A stretch of 64,000 nt of DNA from Pseudomonas asuensis (GCF_014646755.1 NZ_BMNW01000004.1:62001-126000); one strand, 5' to 3'. Shown: positions 1 to 9,151, numbered from the stretch's first letter. Notes: a model not told the origin generated them from the letters alone. Made by a program: numbers and translations.

Positions 1-441
1 CAGCCGAGTGAGCAAACGGTCGAGCGCATTGGCAAAGGCCTGCTTCTCCTTCTCGCCATAGGGCGGTTGACCGCCGCCCATCTGGCCCTGATCACGCAGA
101 TCAGTCATCAGATTACGCACCGCCAAGCGCTCGCCCATGTTGCGGGAGTCGAACTCTTTTCCTCGCGGGTCGAGTGCATCAACGCCCTTCTTTACCAGGC
201 GATCCGCCAGCGGCACATCACTGCAGATAACCAGATCACCCGGCTGAGCCTGCTCAACCAGATAGTCATCTGCCGCATCCATCCCGCTTTCAACCACAAT
301 CAAACGGACGCACGCGAGCGCCGGTTTGATTTGTGGTTGCCCGGCCACCATGATGACGTCAAGTTTGCGCTTCAATGCAAACTTGAAAACCAGCTCTTTG
401 GCAGCCCGCGGACAGGCGTCCGCGTCAATCCAGATATGCAT
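1..441 (-). CDS. yaiI: YaiI/YqxD family protein (DUF188), 3' end cut by window
   Basis: The frame reads without a stop from the ATG at 441 to the window edge, 147 codons, so only the last few residues should be missing. The N-terminus MHIWIDADACP and the internal stretch ICSDVPLADRLVKKG are typical of the YaiI/YqxD (DUF188) family, a PIN-like fold with conserved aspartates and no settled function. A GAGG ribosome site lies six bases before the ATG. The gene begins nine bases after the stop of the FTR1/cytochrome c gene, so the two are very probably cotranscribed. The family call is firm; any role in iron metabolism is only suggested by the neighbour. Confidence 0.85.
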   Translation of the reverse strand, partial: MHIWIDADACPRAAKELVFKFALKRKLDVIMVAGQPQIKPALACVRLIVVESGMDAADDYLVEQAQPGDLVICSDVPLADRLVKKGVDALDPRGKEFDSRNMGERLAVRNLMTDLRDQGQMGGGQPPYGEKEKQAFANALDRLLTRL

Positions 442-450
442 GTAAACCTC

Positions 451-2364
451 TTACGCTTTTTCGACAGCGCCGCTCGATACCTCACGGCGGCGCTCAGCAT
501 AGTGGCTGCGGGCATAAAGTAGTGCAATGGCTACAATCGCAATAGCCTGAGCGGACAGCGTGTAAGCATCAGCATGGATACCCAGCCAGTCGAACTCGAA
601 GAACGGTACCGGACGTGTGCCAAGAACGCCTGCTTCCTGTAGCGCTGCCACACCATGTCCGGCAAAGATGACGGACAGGAGACACAGCAGGATGGCGTTA
701 GCACTAAAGAACAGACCCAGCGGCAGGCGCATTGAGCCCCGGAGAATGATCCATGCCAAACCAATCAGAAGAACGACTGCCGTCACTGCGCCGCCCAGTA
801 CAGCCGTGTGACCTTCAGGGCCAGCCTGCAGCCACAGGGTTTCATAGAACAGGATGACCTCGAACAGCTCTCGGTAGACCGAGAAGAATGCAAGCACAGC
901 AAAGCCAAAACGGCCACCGCCACCCACCAGGCTACTCTTGATGTAATCCTGCCAGGCAGCGGCATTGCGGCGATCATGCATCCACACGCCTACCCACAGC
1001 AGCACCGCACTGGCAAACAAGCCGGTTATACCTTCCATCAGCTCACGCTGAGCACCGCTGATATTGAGTGCATAGGCTGCGATCGCCCATGTGGCTACAC
1101 CGGCCAGCATGGCTAGTCCCCAGCCGATATTGACACTGCGGATGGCTGACTGCTGTCCTGTCTTGCGCAGGAAAGCCAGGATGGCTGCCAGCACAAGAAT
1201 GGCCTCTAGCCCCTCTCGCACGAGAATCAGCAGGCTGGCAAAGAAACTGAGTGATGCGGACATGCCGTCACCGCTCAGGAGTTCGCTGGCAGCCGCCAGC
1301 TTGGCCTTGGCCGTTTCCAGACGCGCCTGAGCCTCTTCAACCGGCTGCCCATCCTGGAGAGCTTGTCGGTAGGCCATGAGGGCCTTTTCAGTGTCCTTAC
1401 GCAGCGCTGCATCCAGATTATCCAGAGCGCTTTCTACCAGCTCGAAGCCTTCCAGATAAGCTGCAACGGACAGGTCATAGGCTTGGTCATGCTCGCCCTC
1501 ACGATACACAGCCAGGCTCTTTTCCAAGGTTGCGCGGGTATAGTCGATCAGCTGGGCAGGCCCACGCTGCTGGATGGGTGGCTTGGCACGCTGGGCCCGA
1601 AACGCTGCAGCGGCCTCCTCCCCTTGTACGGTGGCCACTTCAGCAGGTGTTTGGCCGGCCAACTGGGCCAGATCGAACGAGGCTGCACCGGTTTTAGCCG
1701 GATCGGCACTGAAGCTCGCTATATAGGCTGCAACATCCCAACGCTGGCGCTCATCGAGCTGGCTGGCAAAAGACGGCATGTCTGTGCCGTCCCTTCCCTG
1801 GGTGACCGTGCTGTAGATGTCGTAAAGACTCAGTCGGTCCATGCGCGCCAGATCACGCAGGTCGCCGGGAGGCGGCTCCAGACCGATACCCGCCGGACCA
1901 TCGCCTGCTCCGGTATTGCCGTGACACACGCTGCACTGCTGAGCGTAGAGCGGTGCGCCGCGGGTTGGGTCAGGGGTAATGGCAGGCACCTGCGCTACGT
2001 GGTAGAGCTGAGCCAACTGGGCGGCCAGCGCACGTGCCTCTTGGGTGACCGCCTTGCCGTCGGCCTTCTGTGTGATGGCTTCGCGCAAATGGATAACGCC
2101 CTGCTCCAGCTCGGCGCGTTCGGGACGTGCGGGCAAGCCTTCAATAAGGCCCTGAAGCGTATGCGACAAATTCAGCTGATCGCGGTATTCCGTCTCCTTG
2201 ACGACAGCACCCTCCTTCACAGTGGCAGGATAGTCAGCGCCAAGGTAGCCCAGGATGTGCAAGGCATGAGCAGCCTCATCCTCGGGCTCGGCCTGTATGG
2301 CCATACTGGACAGGGCAAGCAAGGGTAATAACAGTACAGCAAATAGCCGGTACAGCTTAAACAT
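451..2364 (-). CDS. FTR1-family iron permease fused to a cytochrome c domain
   Basis: A 637-residue inner-membrane protein. Residues 1-25 form a signal peptide. A heme-binding CSVCH follows at about 144-148, in a cytochrome c domain exposed to the periplasm. The C-terminal half is a multi-spanning FTR1 domain with both REXXE iron-binding motifs, REGLE near 383 and RELFE near 498. Proteins of this type are taken to import ferrous or ferric iron with an oxidation step, as in yeast Fet3/Ftr1 and bacterial EfeU. The heme domain could carry electrons, but that is inference. An ATG ten codons upstream (2394) is possible; 2364 was chosen because the signal peptide begins there and GGA lies just before it. 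A 21-bp palindrome lies 47 bases upstream. Confidence 0.9.
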   Translation of the reverse strand: MFKLYRLFAVLLLPLLALSSMAIQAEPEDEAAHALHILGYLGADYPATVKEGAVVKETEYRDQLNLSHTLQGLIEGLPARPERAELEQGVIHLREAITQKADGKAVTQEARALAAQLAQLYHVAQVPAITPDPTRGAPLYAQQCSVCHGNTGAGDGPAGIGLEPPPGDLRDLARMDRLSLYDIYSTVTQGRDGTDMPSFASQLDERQRWDVAAYIASFSADPAKTGAASFDLAQLAGQTPAEVATVQGEEAAAAFRAQRAKPPIQQRGPAQLIDYTRATLEKSLAVYREGEHDQAYDLSVAAYLEGFELVESALDNLDAALRKDTEKALMAYRQALQDGQPVEEAQARLETAKAKLAAASELLSGDGMSASLSFFASLLILVREGLEAILVLAAILAFLRKTGQQSAIRSVNIGWGLAMLAGVATWAIAAYALNISGAQRELMEGITGLFASAVLLWVGVWMHDRRNAAAWQDYIKSSLVGGGGRFGFAVLAFFSVYRELFEVILFYETLWLQAGPEGHTAVLGGAVTAVVLLIGLAWIILRGSMRLPLGLFFSANAILLCLLSVIFAGHGVAALQEAGVLGTRPVPFFEFDWLGIHADAYTLSAQAIAIVAIALLYARSHYAERRREVSSGAVEKA

Positions 2365-2410
2365 GAACGGATTCCAAACAAGAATGGAAGGCATTAGCCA
2401 TAGTGTTCTA

Positions 2411-2431
2411 CTTGTAATGCTTTGTTACAAG
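2411..2431. promoter_or_regulatory. 21-bp palindrome upstream of the FTR1/cytochrome c gene
   Basis: CTTGTAA and TTACAAG form a perfect 7-bp inverted repeat around a 7-bp spacer, just upstream of the iron permease start. It does not match the Fur consensus. It is probably an operator; the regulator is unknown. Confidence 0.45.
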
Positions 2432-2511
2432 CCTGCCGAGTCGCTGTTTTCAGGTTTCCGTCGGTTGAGTGTCTTTACGAAGGTAGAAAAGTAGATGCAG
2501 CACAGTGACCA

Positions 2512-2531
2512 AGCCGCTCTAGAAAGCGGCT
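2512..2531 (-). terminator. Weak hairpin downstream of the LysE-type gene
   Basis: AGCCGCT and AGCGGCT pair across a 6-base loop, about 35 bases past the exporter stop. There is no U-run, so termination here is uncertain. Confidence 0.3.
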
Positions 2532-2566
2532 CAGGCTGCATAAGGCGTAAGGGAGGGGCTTACAGG

Positions 2567-3199
2567 CTAGCTGATGGCTTGCCGAACGGTTGCCAGTAGC
2601 GCAGCAGCGCCCATGAACAGGCCAGAAAAAATACGGTTCGTAAGGCGCTGTTGACGTGGGGTACGTAAAAGGCGCAGCACCTTGGCTGCAAGACCGGTAT
2701 ATCCGGCCATGACGATCAGATCGACCGTGACCATGGTAGCGCCAATGATCAGGTACTGAGCTAGCAGCGGTTCACTGGGATTGATGAATTGAGGCAATAC
2801 CGCCAGCATGAACACCACGGCCTTGGGGTTGCTGGAACTGACCAGAAAACCACGGAATACCAGCGAAGATGCACTGGCACCACCACCGGGCGCCGGAGCA
2901 TTGGAAAAGTCCATAGGCGCAGCCTTCCACTGCCGTATGGCAAGGTAGACCAGATATAAGACGCCGAACCACTTGATCACGGCAAATGCCAACTGCGATG
3001 TGGCGAGCAGAGCCCCCACACCGGCGGCGACAATGGCAATCTGCAAGGCAAGCCCCAATTGCAAGCCAATGGCGTTCCAGTAGCCATGCCAGAAACCATG
3101 ACGCAGGCCCGCCGACATAGAGGCAATGGCGCCTGCGCCAGGGGAAAGACTGATCACCCAGCAAGCCAGCAGAAAGGCCAGCCATGTATGCAGCGCCAT
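2567..3199 (-). CDS. LysE/RhtB family amino-acid exporter
   Basis: A 210-residue protein with about six hydrophobic segments. The N-terminal CWVISLSPGAGAIASMSAGL is the LysE/RhtB signature (SPGP-like motif followed by a helix). Members export amino acids such as homoserine, threonine or lysine, or related metabolites, across the inner membrane; the substrate cannot be read from sequence. It starts 15 bases after the stop of the MscS-type gene and has an AAGGAG site before its ATG, so it is the last gene of the ABC-F/MscS/LysE operon. Confidence 0.85.
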   Translation of the reverse strand: MALHTWLAFLLACWVISLSPGAGAIASMSAGLRHGFWHGYWNAIGLQLGLALQIAIVAAGVGALLATSQLAFAVIKWFGVLYLVYLAIRQWKAAPMDFSNAPAPGGGASASSLVFRGFLVSSSNPKAVVFMLAVLPQFINPSEPLLAQYLIIGATMVTVDLIVMAGYTGLAAKVLRLLRTPRQQRLTNRIFSGLFMGAAALLATVRQAIS

Positions 3200-3214
3200 C
3201 GGTAACTCCTTTTA

Positions 3215-3802
3215 TCAGCGATCCAGGAAAGTAAACGGCACGTCGGTGCCACGCCAACGGCGAACAGCCTTCTGGAAGAACAGTGAATTAGGTATCTGCA
3301 ACAGAGGGGCCTCCTCCGTATTGCTGCCCTCAGTCATATCTTCCAGCGTGGTATACAGCATGTTGATTGCCACGACGCGTCCCTTTACGCCGGGCTTGTC
3401 CGCCGAGTCGATAATTTCCACTCGATCGCCCAGTCGGAACGGTCCCATCGTAAAGATGAGTACCGCACAAAACAGGTTGGACAGAACGCTCCAAATGGCA
3501 AAGAACGCTACCGCAGCCACCGCAATAAAGCCGGAGAGCGCCGCCCAGAGCACTGAGCCGGATACACCAAAGCGCTCCAGGACCATGAGCACTGCACTGC
3601 CCATGATCAACCAGCGCAGTAGGCCACGCATGACCAATACAAACTGCGGCGGCAGGTGATAGCGCTCGCCGATGCGGGTAATGGCCCGCGCTATGAACCG
3701 TTGCAGGATGTACCCGAGGAGCAGGATAGTCAGCACCTGCACACCGAGGACGACGCCGCGCTCCCAGCCCGCCGGGATCAGTAAGTGAATTTGTTCGATC
3801 AC
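3215..3802 (-). CDS. Small MscS-type mechanosensitive channel family protein
   Basis: A 195-residue protein with two or three N-terminal hydrophobic segments followed by an MscS core. The pore-helix-like stretch (AALSGFIAVAAVAFFAIWSVLSN) and the beta-domain signature PFRLGDRVEI are visible. It is shorter than classic MscS (about 286 residues): the extra N-terminal helix and most of the C-terminal cage are absent. It may gate ions on osmotic down-shock. The start overlaps the stop of the upstream ABC-F gene by 4 bases, indicating translational coupling. Confidence 0.8.
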   Translation of the reverse strand: MIEQIHLLIPAGWERGVVLGVQVLTILLLGYILQRFIARAITRIGERYHLPPQFVLVMRGLLRWLIMGSAVLMVLERFGVSGSVLWAALSGFIAVAAVAFFAIWSVLSNLFCAVLIFTMGPFRLGDRVEIIDSADKPGVKGRVVAINMLYTTLEDMTEGSNTEEAPLLQIPNSLFFQKAVRRWRGTDVPFTFLDR

Positions 3803-5709
3803 GAAGCGTTCTCCAGTTCCAGCTGTAGGCTTTCCAGCCGCTCAAGGGCCTCCAGCCAGCCTTCTTCCAGTTCGCTCTCGCGTGATTTCAGTTGCGCCTG
3901 TTCTGCCAAGGCCACTCGAAGCTCCTCTTTGCGTGATGCCTCATAGAGACCGCTGTCACCCAGACGTGTTTCGAGAGTTGCCAGCTTTTCCTGAACCTTG
4001 CCCAGCTCCTTTTCAAGCTTGTCGGCCTCGCGCTTGAGCGGCGCGAGCTGCTGGCGCAGCGCGGCGGCAGCCTGCCGCTGGGCACGCTTGTCTACCTTGT
4101 CGGCATTGGCATCCGGAGCGGACGTTGGCTGTTGGCGGGCACGGTAATCCACCAGCCAGCGGGCATAGTCATCCAGGTCGCCGTCGAACGCCTGTACGCG
4201 GCCATCGGCCACCAGCAGGAACTCATCCGTTGTGCTCTTGAGCAGGTGACGGTCGTGGGAAACCACCAACACCGCACCGGAAAACTCCTGCAGGGCCATG
4301 GTCAGCGCCAGGCGCATGTCGAGGTCGAGGTGGTTGGTCGGTTCGTCGAGCAATAGCAGGTTGGGCTTTTGCCAGGCAATCAGAGCCAGGGCCAGACGCG
4401 CCTTTTCCCCGCCGGAAAAATTCAGGACGGCCTCATCGCAGCGATTGCCACGGAAGTCGAAACCACCCAGGAAGTCCCGTAATACCTGTTCACGCTCACC
4501 CGGCGCGATACGTTGCAGGTGCAACAGCGGGCTGGCCTTGGGATCGAGCGAGTCCAGCTGATGCTGGGCAAAGTACCCGATTGCGAGATTCTCACCACGC
4601 GTCAGCCGTCCACTGATGGGTTGCAGCTCTTCAGCCAGGGTCTTGATTAAGGTGGACTTACCGGCTCCATTGGGCCCCAGTAAACCGATACGCGCCCCGG
4701 GAGCCAGTTGCAGCTTGACCGGGTGCAGAATGGTCTTGTCACCATAACCGAGGCGACCTTCGCTCAGGTCCAGCAAGGGATTGGACAGTTTGTCGGATTC
4801 GCGAAAGCGGAAGTCGAAAGGCGAGTCCACGTGAGCAGGTGCCAGCTCCTCCAGACGTTCCAGGGCCTTGATCCGGCTCTGGGCCTGACGTGCCTTGGTT
4901 GCCTGGGCCTTGAAGCGGGCAATGAATTTCTCCATATGCGCACGCTGCGCCTGCTGCTTCTCATAGGCTTGCTGTTGTTGGGCCAGCCGCTCGACACGGG
5001 TACGCTCGAACGCAGAGTAACCACCGCGGTAGAGCGTCAGTTTTTGCTGATCAAGATGAATGATCTGATCGACCACCGCATCAAGGAAGTCCCGATCGTG
5101 AGAGATCAGCAGCAACGTACCGGGATACCCCTTCAGCCAGTCTTCCAGCCAGAGGATGGCATCAAGGTCAAGGTGGTTGGTAGGCTCGTCGAGCAGCAGC
5201 AGGTCGGAAGGACACATCAGCGCCTGCGCCAGGTTCAGGCGCATCCGCCAACCACCCGAGAAGTCACCTACACGACGTTCCATCTGCTCTGGCATAAAGC
5301 CAAGACCGGCCAGCAGCTTGCGGGCCCGGGCATCAGCCGTGTAACCATCGGCCGCTTCCAGCTCGGCATGCAGGCGCGCCAGGGCATTACCGTCATGCGC
5401 GGCTTCCGCGGCGACCAGTCCGCTCTGGATATCACGCAGGTGAATATCCCCATCAAGGACGTAATCGACAGCCAGCCGGTCAAGGGTATCGACCTCCTGG
5501 CGCATATGCGCAATACGCCAGGTAGCCGGCAGATGGCAGTCACCGGCATCCGGCACAAGCTGGCCACGTAGCAAGGCAAAGAGACTGGACTTGCCCGCCC
5601 CGTTGGCCCCCACGAGACCGGCCTTCTGGCCAGGATGCAGTGTCAGTTCGGCGCCTTCCAGCAAACGCTGCGGGCCACGTTGTAGAGTAAGGTTATGTAT
5701 TCGAATCAT
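3799..5709 (-). CDS. yheS: ABC-F family ATP-binding protein, YheS-like
   Basis: A 636-residue soluble protein with two ABC ATPase domains in tandem. The first has GANGAGKSS near 34, signature FSGGWRMRL near 150 and Walker B LLLLDEPTNHLD near 171. The second has GPNGAGKST near 346, FSGGEKARL and LLLLDEPTNHLD. The linker is rich in Gln, Lys and Arg and the last 90 residues are a coiled coil (QLAPLKREADKLEKELGKVQEKLA). There are no membrane segments. ABC-F proteins act on ribosomes; length and the C-terminal coiled coil fit the YheS/Uup branch. It is the first gene of the operon. Confidence 0.9.
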   Translation of the reverse strand: MIRIHNLTLQRGPQRLLEGAELTLHPGQKAGLVGANGAGKSSLFALLRGQLVPDAGDCHLPATWRIAHMRQEVDTLDRLAVDYVLDGDIHLRDIQSGLVAAEAAHDGNALARLHAELEAADGYTADARARKLLAGLGFMPEQMERRVGDFSGGWRMRLNLAQALMCPSDLLLLDEPTNHLDLDAILWLEDWLKGYPGTLLLISHDRDFLDAVVDQIIHLDQQKLTLYRGGYSAFERTRVERLAQQQQAYEKQQAQRAHMEKFIARFKAQATKARQAQSRIKALERLEELAPAHVDSPFDFRFRESDKLSNPLLDLSEGRLGYGDKTILHPVKLQLAPGARIGLLGPNGAGKSTLIKTLAEELQPISGRLTRGENLAIGYFAQHQLDSLDPKASPLLHLQRIAPGEREQVLRDFLGGFDFRGNRCDEAVLNFSGGEKARLALALIAWQKPNLLLLDEPTNHLDLDMRLALTMALQEFSGAVLVVSHDRHLLKSTTDEFLLVADGRVQAFDGDLDDYARWLVDYRARQQPTSAPDANADKVDKRAQRQAAAALRQQLAPLKREADKLEKELGKVQEKLATLETRLGDSGLYEASRKEELRVALAEQAQLKSRESELEEGWLEALERLESLQLELENAS

Positions 5710-5873
5710 GGCGGCGAGTGTAGAGCCTATTGACTTGGTGAGGCGAGCCCGGAAAGGATCGGGTGCCTTGAAAACTGGCGAGTAAAGGCGGTTTCGCGCC
5801 AGCTGGCAAGCACTCTTCGCTGACTGCCATGATCAATCGCCCATAGGACTGCTTTATCTACAGGACTCAAACC

Positions 5874-6338
5874 ATGGAAAACACACTTTGGCCCTATGCA
5901 CTCGCACTGTATGCCAGACCCGGCGTTACGCAGGCCTGCCTGACGCTACAAGGGGCCGGTGCGGATGTCTGCCTGTTATTGACTGGAGCGTGGCTGGGAA
6001 GCAGAGGCATAACGCTAACCATTGAGCGTAGGCGGCTATTAGAAATAGTGGCAGCCCCCTGGCGAGCAACTGTTGTAGAGCCCCTACGCGTGCTGCGTAC
6101 CTATTGGAAGCCAGCCGCGCAAACCGATACAGCGCTGGCCGCGCTACGTGAACGCTTGAAACAATTGGAGCTGGATGCTGAGCATGAACTGCTTACACGA
6201 CTGGAGCAGGCCAGTGTAGGCTGGTCCCTTACTGCCCAGCCCGACCCGGCTGGCTGGCTGGCCGCGCTGGCTGGCCCGGCGGGTACGGCTGAACCTGGCG
6301 CCCTGGACACACTTACCCAGGCCGCCCTTCATGTATGA
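5874..6338 (+). CDS. TIGR02444 family protein
   Basis: A 154-residue protein recognised by the start LWPYALALYARPGV and the middle stretch AWLGSRGI followed by WRATVVEPLRVLR, typical of the TIGR02444/DUF2390 family found in pseudomonads. No function is established. It lies 12 bases upstream of an FKBP-type isomerase gene on the same strand, so the two probably form an operon. A GGCT tetranucleotide run near 6248-6262 could be prone to slippage. Confidence 0.8.
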   Translation: MENTLWPYALALYARPGVTQACLTLQGAGADVCLLLTGAWLGSRGITLTIERRRLLEIVAAPWRATVVEPLRVLRTYWKPAAQTDTALAALRERLKQLELDAEHELLTRLEQASVGWSLTAQPDPAGWLAALAGPAGTAEPGALDTLTQAALHV

Positions 6339-6349
6339 GGATGTTGTAG

Positions 6350-7003
6350 ATGTTACGCCTTTCGCTGTTAAGCCTGTGTCTGCTCCTTCCTCTGGCCGTG
6401 CAGGCCGAGGACAAGGTCAAGGACGAGCTGGCCTATAGCCTGGGGACCGAGATTGGCAATCGCCTGAAAAGCGAGCTGCCGGATCTGCAAATCAACGATT
6501 TGATCAAGGGCTTGAACCAGGCCTACAAAGGTCAACCGCTGGCAATGGATCAGAAAAAAATTGATGAGCTGGTTGCCCAGCATGAGGAAGCGATCAACCA
6601 GCAGGAGGAGTCCAACAGCGTCGAGGCCGCCAAGCAGGCAGAAACCCGTTTTCTGATTAATGAAAAGACCCGCTATGGCGTAAAAGAGCTGCCAAGCGGT
6701 GTGCTGGTAACCGTTATTCGCCAAGGCACCGGACCACAGCCCAAAGCAGACGGCCAGGTGCAGGTCCGCTATATCGGTAAGCTGCCTGATGGCAGTACCT
6801 TTGATGAGCAGCAGACGCCGCAGTGGTTCAAGTTATCCAGCGTCATCCCGGGCTGGCGTACAGCCCTCACCCAAATGCCCGTCGGCTCGCAGTGGCGCAT
6901 CGTAGTGCCGTCGTCCCAGGCCTACGGTGATGAAGGTGCTGGGGGCCTGATTCCACCTTATTCTCCATTGGTCTTTGAGGTCACGCTGGAAGCAACGCGC
7001 TAG
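6350..7003 (+). CDS. FKBP-type peptidyl-prolyl cis-trans isomerase, periplasmic
   Basis: A 217-residue exported protein. Residues 1-19 are a cleavable signal peptide ending in AVQAED. An N-terminal helical dimerisation region (DELAYSLGTEIGNRLKSELPD), as in FkpA/FklB/Mip, spans about 20-110. The FKBP domain fills the C-terminal half, with VQVRYIGKLPDGSTFDEQ and the end GLIPPYSPLVFEVTLEA. It should catalyse proline isomerisation and chaperone periplasmic proteins. A few consensus FKBP active-site residues look replaced (QTPQWFKLSSVIPGW for the usual P-F-L-VIPGW). Confidence 0.87.
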   Translation: MLRLSLLSLCLLLPLAVQAEDKVKDELAYSLGTEIGNRLKSELPDLQINDLIKGLNQAYKGQPLAMDQKKIDELVAQHEEAINQQEESNSVEAAKQAETRFLINEKTRYGVKELPSGVLVTVIRQGTGPQPKADGQVQVRYIGKLPDGSTFDEQQTPQWFKLSSVIPGWRTALTQMPVGSQWRIVVPSSQAYGDEGAGGLIPPYSPLVFEVTLEATR

Positions 7004-7164
7004 TGCCGATAAGTGTTCAATAATTTGAACAGACAGGCCTTAAGGCGAAGGCTTTGTTAAATATTGCTAACACCCTTGGGCTGGTTTAGGGTGGCTGACA
7101 GCTTTGCGGATGCGCCAGGCTTCACGGCCACCGCCTCTTCTACCCCGTTTGAGAGGAAATCAGC

Positions 7165-8658
7165 ATGAGCACGCCAACCCGCGCCGAATGGGAACAGCGC
7201 TTCCAAGGCATGACCCTTGAGGGCCGCGCCTTTATCCAGGGTGAATACTGTGATGCCGTCTCCGGCGAAACCTTTGACTGCATCAGCCCGGTCGACGGCC
7301 GCTTCCTGGCCAAGGTAGCCAGCTGCGATGCTGCTGATGCCGACCGTGCTGTAGCCAGCGCCCGCGCTACATTTGAATCCGGTGTCTGGTCCCGCATGGC
7401 GCCCGTCAAGCGCAAGGCGATCATTATCCGCTTTGCCGATCTGCTCGAGCAGAACGCAGCGGAGCTTGGCCTTTTGGAAACGCTGGATATGGGCAAGCCC
7501 ATCAGCGACGCCTATCACATCGACATTCCGCTCTCCGCTCGCGCCCTGCGCTGGAACGGCGAAGCCATCGACAAGATTTATGACGAAGTGGCGGCCACTG
7601 CCCACGACGAGCTAGGCCTCGTCACCCGAGAACCGGTAGGCGTTGTGGCTGCGATCGTACCGTGGAATTTCCCGCTCATGATGGCCTGCTGGAAGCTCGG
7701 GCCGGCACTGGCGACTGGAAACTCAGTTGTACTCAAGCCTTCCGAAAAGTCCCCGCTTACCGCCATCCGCATTGCACAGCTGGCCATCGAGGCCGGTATT
7801 CCACCGGGTGTGCTTAACGTGCTGCCAGGTTATGGACACACCGTAGGCAAGGCGCTAGGCCTGCACATGGATGTAGATACCCTTGTGTTTACTGGCTCGA
7901 CCCGCACCGCCAAGCAGCTGATGATCTATGCGGGCGAATCCAATATGAAGCGCGTCTGGCTGGAAGCTGGCGGAAAGAGTCCGAACATCGTTTTTGCTGA
8001 TGCGCCAGACCTGGAAGCAGCCGCCAAGGCGGCGGCCAGTGGCATTGCCTTTAACCAGGGTGAAGTCTGTACAGCAGGGTCACGCCTGCTGGTCGAACGC
8101 TCGGTCAAAGACCAATTCCTGCCGATGGTAATAGAGGCATTGAAGACCTGGAAACCCGGCCACCCGCTGGACCCAGAAACCAACGTAGGTGCGCTGGTCG
8201 ATACCCAGCAGCTCAGCACGGTGCTGAGCTATATCGAAGCCGGTCATGCCGACGGTGCCAAACTGGTAGCGGGCGGCAAGCGTACCCTGGAGGAAACCGG
8301 TGGCGTGTACGTGGAACCAACCATCTTCGATGGCGTTTCCAATGCCATGAAGATCGCCCAGGAAGAGATCTTTGGCCCGGTACTGTCAGTCATTACCTTT
8401 GATACGGCCGAGGAAGCGATCAAGATAGCCAACGACACCCAGTATGGGCTGGCGGCCGCCGTGTGGACGCGTGATATATCCAAGGCACATCTGACGGCCA
8501 AGGCGCTACGGGCTGGCAGTGTGTGGATCAACCAGTACGACGGTGGCGACATGACGGCCCCCTTTGGCGGCTTCAAACAGTCGGGCAATGGCCGTGACAA
8601 GTCACTGCATGCGTTCGACAAATACACCGAGATCAAAGCCACCTGGATCAAGCTGTAA
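7165..8658 (+). CDS. kauB: Aldehyde dehydrogenase, KauB/PuuC type
   Basis: A 497-residue NAD(P)-dependent aldehyde dehydrogenase. Visible motifs are VVAAIVPWNFPLMMACWKLGPALATGNSVV, the catalytic Glu in LEAGGKSPN and the catalytic Cys in NQGEVCTAGSR. Over its length it resembles KauB of pseudomonads and PuuC of E. coli, which oxidise gamma-guanidinobutyraldehyde, gamma-aminobutyraldehyde and related amine-derived aldehydes to acids such as GABA. That links it with the GABA-permease-like gene at 32.2 kb and bauA at 50.4 kb. GAGAGGAAATCAGC precedes the ATG. The exact substrate is inferred from family resemblance. Confidence 0.88.
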   Translation: MSTPTRAEWEQRFQGMTLEGRAFIQGEYCDAVSGETFDCISPVDGRFLAKVASCDAADADRAVASARATFESGVWSRMAPVKRKAIIIRFADLLEQNAAELGLLETLDMGKPISDAYHIDIPLSARALRWNGEAIDKIYDEVAATAHDELGLVTREPVGVVAAIVPWNFPLMMACWKLGPALATGNSVVLKPSEKSPLTAIRIAQLAIEAGIPPGVLNVLPGYGHTVGKALGLHMDVDTLVFTGSTRTAKQLMIYAGESNMKRVWLEAGGKSPNIVFADAPDLEAAAKAAASGIAFNQGEVCTAGSRLLVERSVKDQFLPMVIEALKTWKPGHPLDPETNVGALVDTQQLSTVLSYIEAGHADGAKLVAGGKRTLEETGGVYVEPTIFDGVSNAMKIAQEEIFGPVLSVITFDTAEEAIKIANDTQYGLAAAVWTRDISKAHLTAKALRAGSVWINQYDGGDMTAPFGGFKQSGNGRDKSLHAFDKYTEIKATWIKL

Positions 8659-8959
8659 GCAGAGCCTATCGCGCTGCGCTTATCGTGTCCTATGCAGGAT
8701 TTAGGGCATGTTAAGCGTAGCGTGGCGCACGTGGGTGGCAGCCCCTTCGGTTAGCACGCAGTAGGCCTTTACGTCATCACACACGTCATTGGTGGTGCCA
8801 ACTGACGTGAGGTGCGTTACGAAAAGGGCTTATGAAGCGTGATTTGCTTTGCCGATCACGCTTCTGACTAATAGTGCGAGCAAATCCCTCTCTAGCCTGT
8901 CTCTAGCGACAGCGCGTACTATGCGCGCCGGTCAATCCCTTAACGAGCAGGACATGCGT
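8659..8959 (+). other. 300-bp gap with two hairpins
   Basis: No coding frame is convincing. It holds two inverted repeats: 8783-8808 (ACGTCA-TTGG pairing with CCAA-C-TGACGT, one bulge) and 8834-8864 (GAAGCGTGAT pairing perfectly with ATCACGCTTC around 11 bases). Neither has a U-run. They may be part of a leader or small RNA ahead of the 63-residue gene. Confidence 0.4.
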
Positions 8960-9151
8960 ATGAAAGAGTACACTTTGGGTCAGCCTGCCATGCAAGGGGT
9001 GGGCTATCAGCAAGCCGATCGTTCTGTCAGCCAGTCGATCCAGGCCGTTATCGATACGCAACGCACCCGCGTGACCAGCCAGGTCCAGCGGATCAACGAT
9101 CAGCTGTGGGAAGTCTGGCCTGATGGCCGCCGTAAGCTGCTGAATCGCTGA
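8960..9151 (+). CDS. Small conserved-looking protein of unknown function (63 aa)
   Basis: The start was placed at the ATG at 8960 because AGGA lies eight bases before it; an in-frame ATG six bases upstream is too close to the same site, and the frame could extend to 8849. The product is hydrophilic, with a helical middle (SVSQSIQAVIDTQRTRVTSQVQRINDQL) and the ending LWEVWPDGRRKLLNR. There is no signal peptide or membrane segment. It is followed at once by a strong terminator, so it is probably a single-gene unit. I do not recognise a characterised family. Confidence 0.6.
   Translation: MKEYTLGQPAMQGVGYQQADRSVSQSIQAVIDTQRTRVTSQVQRINDQLWEVWPDGRRKLLNR

Noticed and set aside
2411-2431. Fur box before the iron permease
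   Set aside because: The palindrome CTTGTAA-N7-TTACAAG has no resemblance to the GATAATGATAATCATTATC pattern.
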